Source: Phytophthora sp. 'mugwort' (lineage: Eukaryota > Oomycota > Peronosporomycetes > Peronosporales > Peronosporaceae). From it: a stretch of DNA of 64,000 nucleotides. Shown here piece after piece: positions 23,342 to 35,279 of this stretch. Every line of letters starts with the position of its first letter. Within the stretch, counting starts at the first letter, position 1. The stretch spans positions 1,426,001 to 1,490,000 of the forward strand of contig JAUCEF010000012.1 in the NCBI GenBank assembly GCA_033558025.1. The letters are read 5' to 3'. A program made the position numbers and the translations under genes. The notes under the pieces were generated by a model. That model did no database searches. It saw nothing but the letters and a program-made list of their open reading frames with translations, and was not told where the DNA came from.

Positions 23342-23407
23342 GCGGGTTAGCCGATTGGGCCGTTCGGTGTTCTTCTAACCACCGAACGGCCCAATCAGCA
23401 AACCCGC
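23342..23407. repeat. 66-base hairpin, 28-base arms
   Basis: Left arm 23342-23369 and right arm 23380-23407 are inverted copies with two mismatches in 28. The innermost 17 bases (GATTGGGCCGTTCGGTG) match perfectly around a 10-base loop. It could be the core of a foldback element or a miniature inverted-repeat element. Confidence 0.8.
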
Positions 23408-23581
23408 TTCCACACCTCCTTTCACGACGTATACCGTCCTGTTCGCGACGTACGCCGTCCTGTTCGCGAATACTGCGAGGTCGAACGGGGTGTTTCCTAA
23501 GAGATGAATATATATGAGCATGATGTTCATCTCATGTCAGAAAGCAATATTGACACCAGTACACTGTGAAAGAATTCAGTA

Positions 23582-23599
23582 CCCCCCCCCCCCCCCCCC
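23582..23599 (+). repeat. Run of 18 cytosines
   Basis: An uninterrupted C homopolymer. Such runs are slip-prone, so the length may differ between reads or strains. Confidence 0.85.
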
Positions 23600-23801
23600 G
23601 AAATGATCTCAGATCTCAGACGTCTGGGCGTCGTCTCCTTCCTGGCATAGGCGATCTTCTCATGCGTTTGAGAAAGTGCGCGGACATTAACAGTATGTAG
23701 ATAAGCTTGCAGCCATTTTGTAGCTGCTATTCGTTCTGCCAAAATATTTATCCGCTCGTATACTGTGATACTGTGAAGTACCTTGATAGGATAATAAGTA
23801 A

Positions 23802-24212
23802 AGTAGGCTGTGCTCTAACTGGTTAATAACGACCACTAGTGAAAGTCATCCCAAAAAAAGAAAAGACGACAGCAAGCCTGTCGCAGAACATAAGGTGCAA
23901 GATACGATGGAAGAGATGGCCATGCGACGCAATCTTACTTCAAAAATTGACGGCATTATCAAACCACTACATTTCAAGTACTTAAAGGTAGCCCACGGAT
24001 GTCGAGACGAAGAACACGAGCGGCCTGAAGCGATTCCAATGCAAAAGCTTCGCTGGGTGTGGAAATATAAGCTTTTGACGCACGTCAATCACCTGGATCG
24101 GTTGTACAAAAGGAAACAACTCGAGAAGGGATTTCCTGTCGTGGACGTTCTCGTGGCCGATTTCCTTCACGGGACGCCTGAGAAGCGTCCCAAAGCAAAG
24201 CGAACTGTCTGA
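23802..24212 (+). CDS. Unrecognised open frame with nuclear-localisation-like start
   Basis: The frame is open from 23802 to a TGA at 24210-24212, about 136 codons, with no ATG before the GTG at 23895. The upstream part reads SHPKKRKDDSKPVAEHKVQD, and KKRK resembles a nuclear localisation signal. The rest (IIKPLHFKYLKVAHGCRDEEHE...) has a normal amino-acid balance but no family I recognise. It may be the last exon or end of a transposase or other element protein. It sits just before the Copia gag on the same strand. Confidence 0.25.
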   Translation, partial: SRLCSNWLITTTSESHPKKRKDDSKPVAEHKVQDTMEEMAMRRNLTSKIDGIIKPLHFKYLKVAHGCRDEEHERPEAIPMQKLRWVWKYKLLTHVNHLDRLYKRKQLEKGFPVVDVLVADFLHGTPEKRPKAKRTV

Positions 24213-24308
24213 TAAGGAGACAGTGGTGATGCGATGGAAGGTGATCGACTGTCACAAACCCTAATAAATCAGGTTCTGCCTAATTTTTACCTTTAAACAC
24301 TGCCTCAC

Positions 24309-24815
24309 TTGGTGTCCCACATGGACGCACCTGAAGTTATCAGAGCACTAGAGAAGGAATATGGTCAGGGTGATACGGCAGATCTAATTGACCTCACCAG
24401 AGCCTGGTCGAAGCCGGCTCGAAGCCAACCGCGCGACCTAAGAGCGATGCTCGCGCAGTTGAAAAAAACACGCAATGCGATCAACCACAAGACTCGGAAG
24501 CAGCTGGGACAAGACATGGTGACCGAGTCGTGGGCGTGCGACAATGTCCTGTCTGTCCCAATGGCCAAGGGAGTTCTGGGGATCCTCAATCTCCATCAAG
24601 AAGGGAGAGTTTACGGTCGAAAAGGTCGGAAGTGCGCTTCGCCGCATCTTCGTTGAAAATTCGTAAAAGGAGATCTCGATACACATGTACAAAATTGGTG
24701 ATGCTGTCAATAACATCCGGGTAAAGCAAAAACAATAAGAAGAAGAATGACACAAAGACAGAGTAAGACTGTTTCTATGGCTTCGAGATCGGCCACTTCA
24801 AAATTGACTGTCCGA
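24309..24815 (+). pseudogene. Copia Gag with damaged zinc knuckle
   Basis: The frame 24309-24656 (115 residues) resembles a Copia Gag helix bundle (DAPEVIRALEKEYGQGDTADLIDLTRAW). About 110 bases further on a knuckle reads C-F-Y-G-F-E-I-G-H-F-K-I-D-C, with the second Cys replaced by Gly, in a frame different from the surrounding open frame. The protein would have coated element RNA; it cannot be made intact. Confidence 0.65.
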
Positions 24816-25814
24816 AAATGGCAAAGGAAGGGACGAGAGCGCCTGTTGTTCTGTACGGACGTCAAAACAGCCCCTGAGCCAATAAGAAGGCTCGAAGGCA
24901 CGCCTGACGACTGTCAGCACGTTAGCACGTTGAAGTCGTGGTCCAGAATAGAGAATAGCATCTCAACCGCGAGGGTTAAACGGAACTTGAAGCAAGTACT
25001 GACTTCGTTGACGATGTCAGAAGTCTTTTTTTTTTTAATATGCCGACGAGGATGGTAGTGTTCCCATGAACGACGGGGTGCTATCTCGCCAGCCGATCTC
25101 GACATCATCAAGCGATAGGTACGAATGGATGCACGTTAGAGAGTTCACTAGTCGGTTCAATAGCGCTAAGTGCTCTCACTGCTCAAGGCAATATGAATCA
25201 TATTACTCTAAATGAAGTAGCATATGACCGCCAGTGCGATAGTAACTTGCAGTGCATACTATTTGGCAAAACCAGGATGCCACACATGCAATCCAAGACA
25301 GGAGACTACCTGTTTGCTTTTGTAAAGACTTCGAACTACTCTTTGCGGCAGTAGCAATACTTGAAGTATACAACCTGTCAAGTGCAAAATCATTGAAGAA
25401 ACGAGTCCTCGCAGCAATTACTACCAAGTATGAACACCTAAATAAAGAACATCACCTCCGACTTCGCCATGTAGGAAAATATAGTTACTGCGAATGATAA
25501 GCAACCTAAAGGCTTTTCAAGCGAAAGCGAAAGTCAGGCACTTCAGTTGAAAGACATCCAGTTCTTCTGCAAAACATGCGCGGAGATGGAAGTAGCCGTA
25601 TGTCTAAACATGAAGGGAACAAAGTCTAAGGACTCTGCATAAAGACTCAACAGACAAACGTAAGGTATAAGGCCTATATGGATCCCTCATATCGATATGC
25701 ATTAGGGGTAGCGGATGATGCAACGGCATACATATGGTACGTCATTGTGAAGAGTCTAAAAGAAGTACATGGGAAGATTAGGGACCTGCTGACTCAATTG
25801 GCGGTTCAGTTTTC

Positions 25815-26216
25815 ATGCACAGTAAAGATACTGTCGGACCGGAGTTAGTCAATAATGGGGTTGCTAGATTGTGCGTTAAAAGGGCATCCTCTTTCGAAAA
25901 TAGTGTGGAAAGAGCACATCAAACTATGATGGCAAATGTGCGATGTGCACTAAGAGGTGGTCGAACGGCTGCTAAGTGGTGGCCTGAAGCCCTACACTAC
26001 ATCGTAGAAGTGACGAACCGCCACCCAATGGCGAGATTGGGTATGAAGTGCCCTACGCAATTCTACATAAGGAGAAATCGAATGGTTTGGAATTACAGAT
26101 TTGGGGCTCGACGTGTTATGCACTTGTCTAAATCTAAACGAAAGGACGCAAAATCAGGCAACCGAACGGTTGAGTTCTTGGTATTGCTTCGGACTATAAT
26201 GATATCGATTACTTGA
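25815..26216 (+). pseudogene. Copia integrase, C-terminal part of the core
   Basis: A 133-residue open frame with ENSVERAHQTMMANVRCAL and KWWPEALHYIVEVTNRHPMARLGMKCPTQ. This is the segment after the catalytic Glu in Copia integrases (the E of the A-E-R-x-x-x-T pattern; here V-E-R-A-H-Q-T-M). The upstream catalytic Asp residues lie in degraded sequence (25680-25815). It is followed by a Lys-rich tail. Confidence 0.75.
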
Positions 26217-26649
26217 TGTGAAAACAATAAGTATCTCGTCACAATAGATGTGGTTTACCGCTGCGGCAACCAACATAATGATCGAAACATCCTTCCCTAC
26301 GGCAGCGCCGATCAATGATTTGGAAGAGACCAAAGTGATAGCGCTAGATAGGGAGTCTGAATCAAACCAGATTGAAGTTGGGTCGACAGTTCAGAGGCTG
26401 TCACGTCTCAACCGACTTTGCCAGCAGTGGGAGTAAAGAAAGTGCCCACTATTGAAAATGTTGGCCGTTCAAAGAGACGTCGAACACCAAATTCCCGCCT
26501 CGATGAGTTCATCATGAAGTTGAGTTCGGCAACCGTTACAGCACCGCATATCTCTATTCCTAAGTATATTAAGGAAGCACGAAGGGGCCACATATCAAGC
26601 AGTGGCAGATAGCCATTCGGACAGAGTGAGCGCTCCTAAGCAACAAGAA

Positions 26650-27500
26650 ATGAGTATCTTGTACCGCTCCCACCAGGTAGGCGTGCCTTAGGCTACCACT
26701 GGCTGTTCGACATTATGTACAAGGCTGATGGAAGCGTTGACAGGTTCAAAGCTAGGCTTATTGTCAGGGCAACACGCAAACATATGGAATCGACTGTAAA
26801 GAGGTCTTTTCGCCAGTAGCTCGCTACGAGTCACTCCGCTACTGCTAGCATTAGCGAATCGCTTAGGTCTATAATTGCAACAGATTTAAAACTTCGTTTT
26901 TAAATGGGTCACTGCAAGGATATATCTACACGACGCAACCACTTGAGTGTCGTCATGGTTTAGTCACCTTGGTATGTAAACTTACAAAACGTTGTATGGC
27001 TTAACAGGCGCTTAAAATATGGCATCCTAAACGATTTCCTAACATCAGTAGTTTTTGCGGTCCAAGAAAGAGTATTGATTGTTCCACAAAAGGTGGGGGA
27101 TGAGTGGAATCACGCACACGCTGATTGTATGTACGTAGCTGATCTAACGCTCACTGGATCGCATCTCAGCTCCATAAGTGCTTAAGTAAAAGTTGTCTGA
27201 CAAATTCACGATGAATGATCTCGGTGTTGTACATTACCTCCTGGAAATGGATATCAAAGATATATGAGTACAAAGATGCTATGCATATCACAGCAAAAAT
27301 ATATTCAGGACTTACATAAGTTTATATGCGAGACTGTACTACCGAATCCACATCACAAGCAAAGAGCGTATAAGTAGAAAGGGAGAAGGCTTCGACACCG
27401 GAGCAAATTGCGGCTCAGAAAGCTATTTGACTATGGAGGGCTAGCAGGTTCAATGATGTATCTTGTTCGAGGTATTAGGCCTGATATAGCGAACGCCGTA
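26650..27500 (+). pseudogene. Copia reverse transcriptase with YVDD changed to YVAD
   Basis: Fragments in several frames: YKADGSVDRFKARLIVRATRK (about 26713-26778), then CMYVADLTLTGSH (27126-27165), then LEMDIKDI and LAGSMMYLVRGIRPDIANAVRELSKYI (27437-27520). The catalytic box reads Tyr-Val-Ala-Asp at 27132-27143 (Ala codon GCT at 27138), so the first catalytic Asp is lost. Confidence 0.75.
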
Positions 27501-27629
27501 AGAGAGCTAAGCAAATATATCTTGCTATAGCAAGACCCATTGGAGGGCAGCTCAGTAGTATTAAAAATACTTGAAAGGAAACGTCGACGTATGATTTAGT
27601 GTACGATGGAAATAGTACTACTTTTCAGC

Positions 27630-28062
27630 TTGAGTTATACACAGACGCGAGCTTCGCGAATGCAAATGAGAACCAAAAGTTTATTACAGAATATGATCAT
27701 TACTTGCTGGTGCTTATATCACTTGGGGAAATGTTAAGCAATATTATATTAGTCTGCATACAGTGGAAGCGGAACTAGTAGCTGCTACTGAATGTGTAAG
27801 AGGCAATGTGGTTATGACTACTATTGAAGGAATTAGGTACAGGTCAGGCACCACCAACACAGTGTTGGTGTGATAATACTGCAGCAATAAGTATTATAAA
27901 GGACCCATGTAGTTATTCGTCCACGAAGCACATAGATATTTGGCATCTATTATGCTCGAGATAGCATGCAGAAAAGAGTATCAGTGTTGCATACTGTAAC
28001 ACAAAAATCATGATAGCGGACACCTTAACTAAACCACGAAGTCAAGGCCAGTTGAAACTCTG
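27630..28062 (+). pseudogene. Copia RNase H
   Basis: Readable pieces are YTDASFANANE (first acidic residue), WCDNTAAISIIKDP (third acidic region, about 27870-27905), STKHIDIWHLL (27918-27950) and MIADTLTKP (28011-28037), the usual closing motif of Copia Pol. Stops separate them. Confidence 0.75.
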
Positions 28063-28076
28063 ATTTATGATGGGAG

Positions 28077-28430
28077 TGATGAAACTCAAACGATAAATAA
28101 GAGAGCCTCAATGACACGACCCAAACAAAGAAACCGGATTGAAAAGAGCAAGTTTACAACACGAGTACAAAGTTTGGATACGTGTAGAAAATCAAGGATA
28201 GTTTGACTACAAAGAGCACGAGGGTACGATTAAGGGCTGATTTAAGTGATAAAACTTTGCCCTACGAAAGAGAATTTGACATGCCTAGGCTAGCAGCCCG
28301 TACCCCTCGACTATGTACTACTTCTCATTTTTAAGTTAAGTTTACTTCCTGACTCTCTAAATTGCCTCCACCGAAAAGTACAAATGGTCTAAGACTAGAC
28401 GCCCACGAGTAGCCGAATAATCAGACTTTC
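28077..28430 (+). repeat. Candidate 3' LTR of the Copia element
   Basis: Begins TGATGAAACTC after the short purine tract that follows the Pol end. The right border is estimated only from loss of similar composition; no matching 5' LTR was found upstream. Confidence 0.3.
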
Positions 28431-30697
28431 TGGTTGCAGTGCTTCCAATGAGCGGTTGGTAATCCGTTGTGTGCAAAACGGCCGGGACCATAAAGGCCGC
28501 TGTGGCTTAAGCGGGGTCACTGCCGCCTGGGGGTACAATTAGATTGTGGGCGCTCACCCGAAGGCTTTCGTCGGGACCTGGACTTGCGCATACGGAGGCA
28601 AAAGAGAGAGTAAGTGGCAACCGCGCACAGCGCACCAGTAAATATGTGGGAAATATGTTTACTGGTACATAAGTTAAGGTATGGATGAATACCCCTCACC
28701 AACAGTACTTTAGCAAGTTTCATACAAACTTTATGTCTGACAGTGCATATCTTCCGACAATGTGCCAAATGTACAAAATTCAGGTATGTAGGGTAAATGA
28801 GGTGCTCTGATTGGGCCAATTTGAGGACGGATGTCATGCCACGCCAACAAGCGCAGGCAAACATGCCTGCAGTTTGCATGCCATGTGCGTAGCACGTGGA
28901 TGCAAACCCAGGGCACAGGTCAATTTCAGTCATAATCACGCGTTATATTTGTTTGGCTTTACTGCCGCTCCTTGTGCAGAAGAGTCTGCATCTGAAGTGA
29001 CTATGTCCCTGTGTAATACAGTGGTCTAGATAATGTAAATGGTTGCGGTAGTTGAACGAGAGATGTGACCCGCACACAAGTACTCGGTAGCTTTAATGAA
29101 TGAAGCCGCAATTACGATTTTCATAAAAGGAAAGGCAGTATCAGTCGCCCGTACTGTCATGTCTCGAATTAAGGCGCAAATTGATGAACGTTTACATTGT
29201 GACCGATTCGATAATTACCAAAATCTGGAAGCTTACCTGATACTTATGGCAGCCAATGAGTGTGGCGTTTCGAGAACTACTTGGCGGGAATTTTAGAACG
29301 GCGTGCTTTGTTCCTAGTGTCGGGTCGCACGTAGCGCGTTGCTCACGTCGTTTGTTTGGGTTTGATGGGGCTCATGCGTAAGGTGAGATGATTCAGTACG
29401 GTGTGTTTCTTTTTTTGCGACCTCCAAGGACTACAACAAGTCCATACTTCCTTTTGCTCTTGGAATAGCCCCGATAGAGAACTACGAATACTTAGTCGTG
29501 GTCCTTTTCCGTTGTGAAAGAGGTCCTGAGAGACATCAGCATATTAACTGTTGTGTTCGATCAGCAGAAGGACTATCTCAGTGGTGCACGACATTCTTCC
29601 CGACGCCGGACATCGGTTCTGTGTAAAGCACATCATGGGAACATCACATGGAGGGGGGGGGGGGTTACACCGTTGACAAGCGAAAAGCGCGGCCTCATTT
29701 GCAAAATGGTTAGCAGCGACTGCGATAACGACTTCAATTTGTTTAAGGCTGAACTGGCTGATACGAAGCAAACAATTGCACAGCATCTCGAGAAAAGGGA
29801 TTCTAAGCACTGGGTCAAGTATTAATTCCAGCAACACTACATTACAAGATACCAACTTACGGCGAGATCACTTCAAACCTGTCGGAACAGGCGAACAACT
29901 GGATTGGGACGAGTGTCGTAGCGCGAAGCCACCCGATATATTTGCTATTTACTGCCGCCAACTGAGTCGATAGGTGTCTCAGCACAGACAACAGACAGCA
30001 AAATGGACCAAATCGAGTTCTGATTCGAATTTCAGCCCTTGTCTGGATACCAGATTTAAAGCACTGACCTAGAAATTTAATGTTATTGCGTGCATGGAGG
30101 GCTCGTAGACCTACGAAGGGAAGTGGGTACATCCACCCCTGGAGACAAGTGGACCTACCCGATAAAGAGTGCACCTGTGGAGACTGGGTTTGATACTGAA
30201 TTTCCGCTGCGTTTCTTAAAGCTGCTGTTATTGTCGGAACTTCTATTACCGCTCGGTATGAGGCGTAGCGCCTTTCTGTAGAGCATTTCGGAAACGCGTA
30301 TAATGTCACTTCCAGCTAATGTGCAGCTTGACAAAGATAGGTTGACCAATATACCCCTAGTTGTTGAGCCAACACAAGAGAAGTGGAAACGAGAATTGAA
30401 GCCAAGGCCAAACTCCAAGCAAAATAGGCCAAAAGTGATAATAAATAGTACGATTAACGCGACGAAGTTATTGCCTTCGTATCTTGTATTATGCAATAGC
30501 ACTAATACAAAGTGTCTTGATCACTTTTGAGGATTTATTTCTACTTTTTGTTCATTTCAGCTCGTTTTGGGGACCTAGTTAAAAGTATTTAGAGTGACTC
30601 TGACCAAATACAGACACATCATTGTGACCCAAAGCAATTTAGTCGGACCACATACGGAGAGGTAGAAACAAACTGACACAAATGTAACTTAATTAAA
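28431..30697. other. 2.3 kb without a recognisable gene
   Basis: Open frames of 60 to 150 residues occur on both strands (28517-28939 minus, 29514-29825 plus, 29857-30309 minus), often overlapping antiparallel, and none shows a family motif. A G run of 12 lies at 29653-29664. I see nothing else. Confidence 0.45.
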
Positions 30698-30748
30698 AAT
30701 GCTAATATTGAAAAAATATATATTAAGTATTTTTTCAATATTAGCATT
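30698..30748. repeat. Perfect 21-base inverted repeat, AT-rich hairpin
   Basis: Left arm 30698-30718 (AATGCTAATATTGAAAAAATA) and right arm 30728-30748 are exact inverted copies around a 9-base loop. Similarity fades quickly outside the arms. It could be a miniature inverted-repeat element or a cruciform-forming site. Confidence 0.85.
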
Positions 30749-30749
30749 A

Positions 30750-31552
30750 TTTTAAAATATTTGTATGTAATCTGGAGGGGTCAAACCATGGGTGTACTGT
30801 ATTAACACCGCCAGCGGAGGTCGACAAGGTCGCCAAAGCCTACCTTTGCTAGAGCTGAATCAGGCGCCTTCCACACCTGCTTTCCTTTCTTCGACCATGA
30901 TGCCGCCTGCGCGCCCCAGCTTCATCTTGAGGTAGTGAACCGGCTGGAAGCGCGGCTGGCGGCCTTCCGCTGAGTCTTTCTTAATTTCTTGCCGGACTTG
31001 AACTTCTTGGCAAAGTGGCACAGGAGATTAGCAGGCCGCGCGAACACTTTCTAGCATTCCAGTAAGTGTGGGGCTTGCTTGGCGCGGTCTGCCAACCTTC
31101 ATGTTGCGAAGCTTGACGGTCATAATAGGCCCGTACGCCACCAATTATATAATGAGGTAGTGCGAACGTAACGATCTGTCGTAAATCCACTTAGTAAGTA
31201 CTTCAGATCGAATAATATGGTTGCACTCTAAGTAGCTTTTCACTTAGCTAAGGTATTATTCCTTGAGAATTTCGACAGTTTTGTATTTTGAGTAGCAAGC
31301 CGTGAAAAAAACACACGCAGATTGTAAACTATGAGCCGCGGCTATGTCGCTTGTATTGTTCGAATGATTGCTAGAATGAACTATTTATCCACAAGGCTCA
31401 GTGCTGCGAGATTATATTGCAGTCAGTGTAACATTTGTGGTATAAAAAAGAGAAAACCGATTGCACTTATATCAGTAATAAACGTTTGTGAAGAAGTGCA
31501 ACAGCGTGTCGGAACGTCTCTAAGTCGCATGGGAACGGATGAGGGAGTTTCT
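30750..31552. other. No recognisable gene; possible minus-strand coding relic at about 30800-31190
   Basis: On the minus strand short pieces such as PVHYLKMKLGRAGGIMVEER (about 30945-30885) and VGRPRQASPTLTG (about 31095-31055) look coding-like, but stops intervene and I cannot name a family. The remainder (31200-31550) shows nothing. Confidence 0.3.
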
Positions 31553-33130
31553 CTACCTCATCTTCACGCGGAAACCCATGCTACCACGTGGTGACGCGAG
31601 GTTTCGCGTTCGCTCACATCGCCCAACCGCACCGCACAAGCAGTACTGAGTGGGCCATCGCTCACCTCTTTGCACAGCCTGTGTCGTGGAGGAGCCGTCC
31701 ACGACTGTGACGTGAGTCCAACCACTTGGAGCAACCAAGAGATGGGTGAACACATCACTGACATCAAAGTCTCTTCGACGCTTCACTGGGCCGGCCAGCC
31801 AGTCTATCTGCGGCTGGTACCCTGGCGACCACGGATGCCGAGGATGCAGCCGAACGCGTAGTTCATGTCAATCATCAAGAAGGCGTCGTTGCTGTGAAAG
31901 CCGTCAAACGTGTACGGGCAATGACAACATGCACCGTGAAGCATGGTACAGTTTACCGTCGGCAGCGTGACGAGTGGCTTTACCCGGGCCCTCGCGGACC
32001 GGGATGCCCGAAGGCAGCACCGACAACCATGACGTGCGGAAGAAGTTGTTCGTCTCTCCTGAGTCCAGGGGCGCGCGAAGCGCTCGTCGCCACTGGCGGG
32101 TGGTATTGAAGTGTGCGTGGATCACTGGGGCGTTGGAAGGTCATGCTGTCACCGGAAGACCCGGACCTCCATTCCAGCCGTAGGGCGCTCCGCACCTACT
32201 GATCCCGGGGTGACCTCGAATTGTGCGAGAACCGGAGTTGGCGCGCGGCATACCGCCGTGCGATGCTCTATATCCGACAGCGGAATCAGGTCGGACGGTG
32301 GTTCCGACCGTCACTCCTGTCAGGAGTCGAACGTTGTCGACCGCTCGACGCCTCGATTGCATCGATTTCCATATCCTCCGGGGAGATGGTCGGGCTTCCG
32401 TCGTCATGGCTTTGGCATACGATGACAGGGTGAAAGCCCCTTCGAGCGGTGGCGGTTCTGCTCTCGTGTAAAAGTAGCGCGCCATTCCTCCACGCATTCC
32501 ATACACTAAGCCATGGACTTGAGAAGTCATGTCAATGGGCTTCCTTATGATACACGAATCAAGGTAACACGTCGTCTGAACGTAGTCGAGCATCGATATT
32601 TGCCTCGCCTCAGCGCGAACAACTAGGCGCGCACGCGAGACTCGTCTTGGGGAGGGGCGCACGCGAGACTCGTCTTGAGGAGGCTCGAATGCAAGTCGCA
32701 AGTCATTCGGGAGAGCGTCCAAAATCGCGAACGCGTGCTCGTCGGCGACGAGCTTGCCGAGGACCATTCCTTAGTTTTCCTGGACAGACGGGAGAGAAAG
32801 AAGTTTACCTTCGCCGTCGGTGCCTCACTGAGTATCGAGGCGATGGCGATCTCTTAAAACCAGCGGTTCAGTGGGAGTCGGTCCTTACCGGCGCCAAAGT
32901 AGGTCGACGTCTCCATCCTTACGGCGTCGTTCTTGGATGAGTGCGAGGGAGTTGATACTCGCCGCTTCATCTCGGCGAACTCGCGTTCCATTGACTCTTG
33001 TTCACCTTGGCGCTGTTGGTCCGGCGTCGCTGATCTCAGCGACGACGTGACAATTGCCTCCCCGGACACTACCGCGAGGCGATGGAGATCTCCCGCTCAC
33101 CGCGTGGGAGATGGCTGGAGGATCCAGACG
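31553..33130 (-). mobile_element. Gypsy gag and protease fragment, minus strand
   Basis: Gag starts at about 33069 (AVRMETSTYFGAGKDRLPLNRWF) and continues at 32767-32300 ([59 protein letters not shown]). The protease part follows at 32125-31900 (LRAPLDSGETNNFFRTSWLSVLPSG), where the usual DSGA is DSGE, and a linker at 31786-31553 (KRRRDFDVSDVFTHLLVAPSGW). No reverse transcriptase follows. The motifs belong to a Gypsy lineage different from the one at 10-14 kb. Confidence 0.75.
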
Positions 33131-33790
33131 GTGTAACTTGGCTCATCTTGGAATTGACCGTTGGAAGTTTACTAAATGCTACCAGGTCTAACGGGCTAGG
33201 TGGCAACCATCATTAGATTACACGTAGTGATGAGGAAGCTCGCAAAGGGTCTCAGGAAGCTGAGATCAAGTCGTTAGGCTGGGGGAAAAAAATTAACTCG
33301 TTTTTTAGTATTAGGGCCAGGGTGATTGCGTTCGGCCTAATGTGAACCACTCAAATGCAGGTCGGCCGCTGATAGTTTGAAATGGGTCTGTATGTTGCTG
33401 GTTTGTGTTCGCAACTGCCTTCTTCGGCTTCCTCTGTATACGAGCTTCATGATTCACTTTGACTATTTGAAATCCGATACAAGTACTGACAATGTAATGT
33501 TTACACGCAGTGGTAACGCTTCTGCTGGTATATGTAGAGATGATGCCTCCTTTCGTTGCAGCTATGGCTATGCACGTACTAAAGGCATGCGATTCACCTT
33601 CGAGATCGAGACTACGGCTATTAAGGAGCGAAAATATCTCAGTGCTTCCCCAGTTTCGAGCGGTGAGGTCAAGGAATAAAATAAAGCTATCCTTTTAAAC
33701 CAATCCGAGTGTGACACTTCAGCACATGCTAAACGTGCGCTGTTCTACCTTCTTATGCAATTCTGAATATACCTACTTATGAACTGGAGG
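33131..33790. other. No confidently recognised gene
   Basis: Contains a 100-residue + strand frame (33377-33679) without a known motif. It lies directly upstream of a mariner-like fragment and could be its eroded N-terminal part. Confidence 0.35.
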
Positions 33791-34165
33791 GCCCATTACA
33801 AATGGTCTACAAATGCTGCCTTTTGCAGTATGTTATCCCTGCTATCAAGTCTACGTGGCATGCATCTGAGAAAAGCATGTCTATCCTATTCCACCAAAAC
33901 AACGCCACACCGCACTGCAAGCCAGATGTCGCAGACATCTTAGCGGTTAGACTGGCTGACAGCTGAAACATTCGTCTCGTATTCCAACCAGCGAACTCAC
34001 CTGACTTCAATACCCTTGATTTAAGCTACTTTTCCTCTTTTGAGGCTCTCCAGTACCTTGAGGATTGCTACAATATTGATGAGCTTGTACAGGCAGTATC
34101 GGATTTCGTGTGAGTAGTTAACGTTGAGACACTAGATAGCATTTGCCTCATCTTGCAAAGGTAAT
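33790..34165 (+). pseudogene. Mariner-like transposase, C-terminal fragment
   Basis: Pieces FHQNNATPHCKPDVADI (around 33890-33945, where the family has QQDNAxxH and the Asp is Asn), then FQPANSPDFNTLDLSYF (around 33985-34035, the PDxNxLD third-Asp box, Asp present) and EALQYLEDCYNIDELVQAV. The second catalytic Asp is therefore replaced. It differs in sequence from the copy at 16-17 kb. Confidence 0.65.
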
Positions 34166-34169
34166 GGAG

Positions 34170-34699
34170 AGCGCGATGAAATTAGGGAGTCTAATGAGTA
34201 CAAGCTCCCGTGCGTAAGCAACGGCGAACTGCGACGTCACGGTGCTAGGGCAGAGTCAAGCCCTTCAGGTCAAAGATTTGACCCATGTTCGGCGAGTCCA
34301 AGTGGACAAAGCGTGGGAAGCACTGGCAGACATAATTCTGGCGTGTTCCTTACGACACAAATGTGCTTCGCCAATCGCTTGTCATGAGCCACCACCTGAA
34401 CCGCTCGCGTCCTCAGCTGAGCAAACCGTATTACCAAAGGGGCTGATAGCTGCGAGGCGGACTCGGCCGAGTGGTAAGCTGAGTTCCCGACTCGGTTGGC
34501 TTGGCCAGGAACGGCTTCAGCCGAGTTCGAGCCCGGCGATAACTTCTTCCGTCCCTTACCTCTGGGCAACCCCCGACAAAGCTGGAACAGTCGATTCTGT
34601 AGCAGCATAGTTCAGAGAAGCCGAGTTAGACAACATCGTGTTCTTCGGAGTCGGTTCCGGTGACGCCATTGTCTGGGGCAACTGAAAGGAGGCATACCT
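34170..34699. other. No recognisable gene
   Basis: Overlapping antiparallel frames of about 112-122 residues (34242-34610 plus, 34270-34608 minus) show no motif. They may be residue of the Copia copy that follows on the minus strand. Confidence 0.35.
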
Positions 34700-35240
34700 T
34701 GATCCCTTCACTAGCCGAGCTACGTCTCAATAGCTTCGGAATCGGATGAAGGCGTGACTGACGAGGACGCTTGCCACCATCCTGCTCTCGCGATGGAGAG
34801 CTGGGCGAAGCATCCTAGGTCGGCCGAGATAGCTCCAACCGCTTGACCGGAAATTGAGAAATTGCTCTTCAACTGCGCAACCTCGTCCAAAGGCTTGCCC
34901 ATCGTCTGTAGGCCTACTGATGGGCTCATCGAACGCACCTAGATGTTTCGCCATAGTGGAGCTGTCCTCCATCTTGAACTCGTGTAGGCTACGTGTCAGC
35001 GTTACGCGTTTTTACACAGTAGTCTGGTTGAAGTCCCGAAGGGTTTTGCACGATTGCTCGCCTCGTGGGACGGATCTACGTCTAGTGTTGCAGCTCCACC
35101 ACACCTTGAGCAAAAAAAATGACATCGGGTGCTTTGCGTCACTATGGATCCCCGCTTCCATGATCTTGTTCTCGAGCTTCACGACCTCCATATGCGCAAG
35201 TACCTCTTTCCGGGTAGACGGGCCATGCTCATGTTGTACT
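34700..35240 (-). pseudogene. Copia Gag fragment, minus strand
   Basis: The minus-strand pieces KMEDSSTMAKHLGAFDE and, after a frame change, LQTMGKPLDEVAQL (about 34975-34870) match the Copia Gag pattern in which a helix with S-M-x-x-H-L-x-x-F-D-x-L precedes G-x-P-x-D-E-x-x-x-x-x-x-L-L. Upstream (35240-34980) only scattered similarity remains. No other Copia domain is attached. Confidence 0.5.
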
Positions 35241-35279
35241 CCCAGTGAAAATGGTTTTCATTACCCAGAGGACGTCGGC

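Larger units (their letters stand above)
24290..28430 (+). mobile_element. Ty1/Copia retrotransposon, decayed
   Basis: Order on the + strand: Gag (24309-24656), zinc knuckle (about 24768-24815), degraded pre-integrase region (25050-25700), integrase (25815-26216), reverse transcriptase (26690-27330), RNase H (27630-28062). Integrase before reverse transcriptase is the Copia order. Stops and frameshifts occur throughout. A purine-rich GATGGGAG at 28069-28076 followed by TGATGAAAC suggests the 3' LTR start. No 5' LTR could be matched by eye. Confidence 0.8.

Noticed and set aside
23582..23599. Functional G-quadruplex promoter element
   Set aside because: A bare C run without neighbouring gene gives no support; it could be a sequencing or slippage artefact.
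28517..28939. 140-residue Cys-rich minus-strand protein
   Set aside because: It overlaps another frame on the same strand, has no family motif, and lies in a non-coding-looking stretch; Cys richness alone was not enough.
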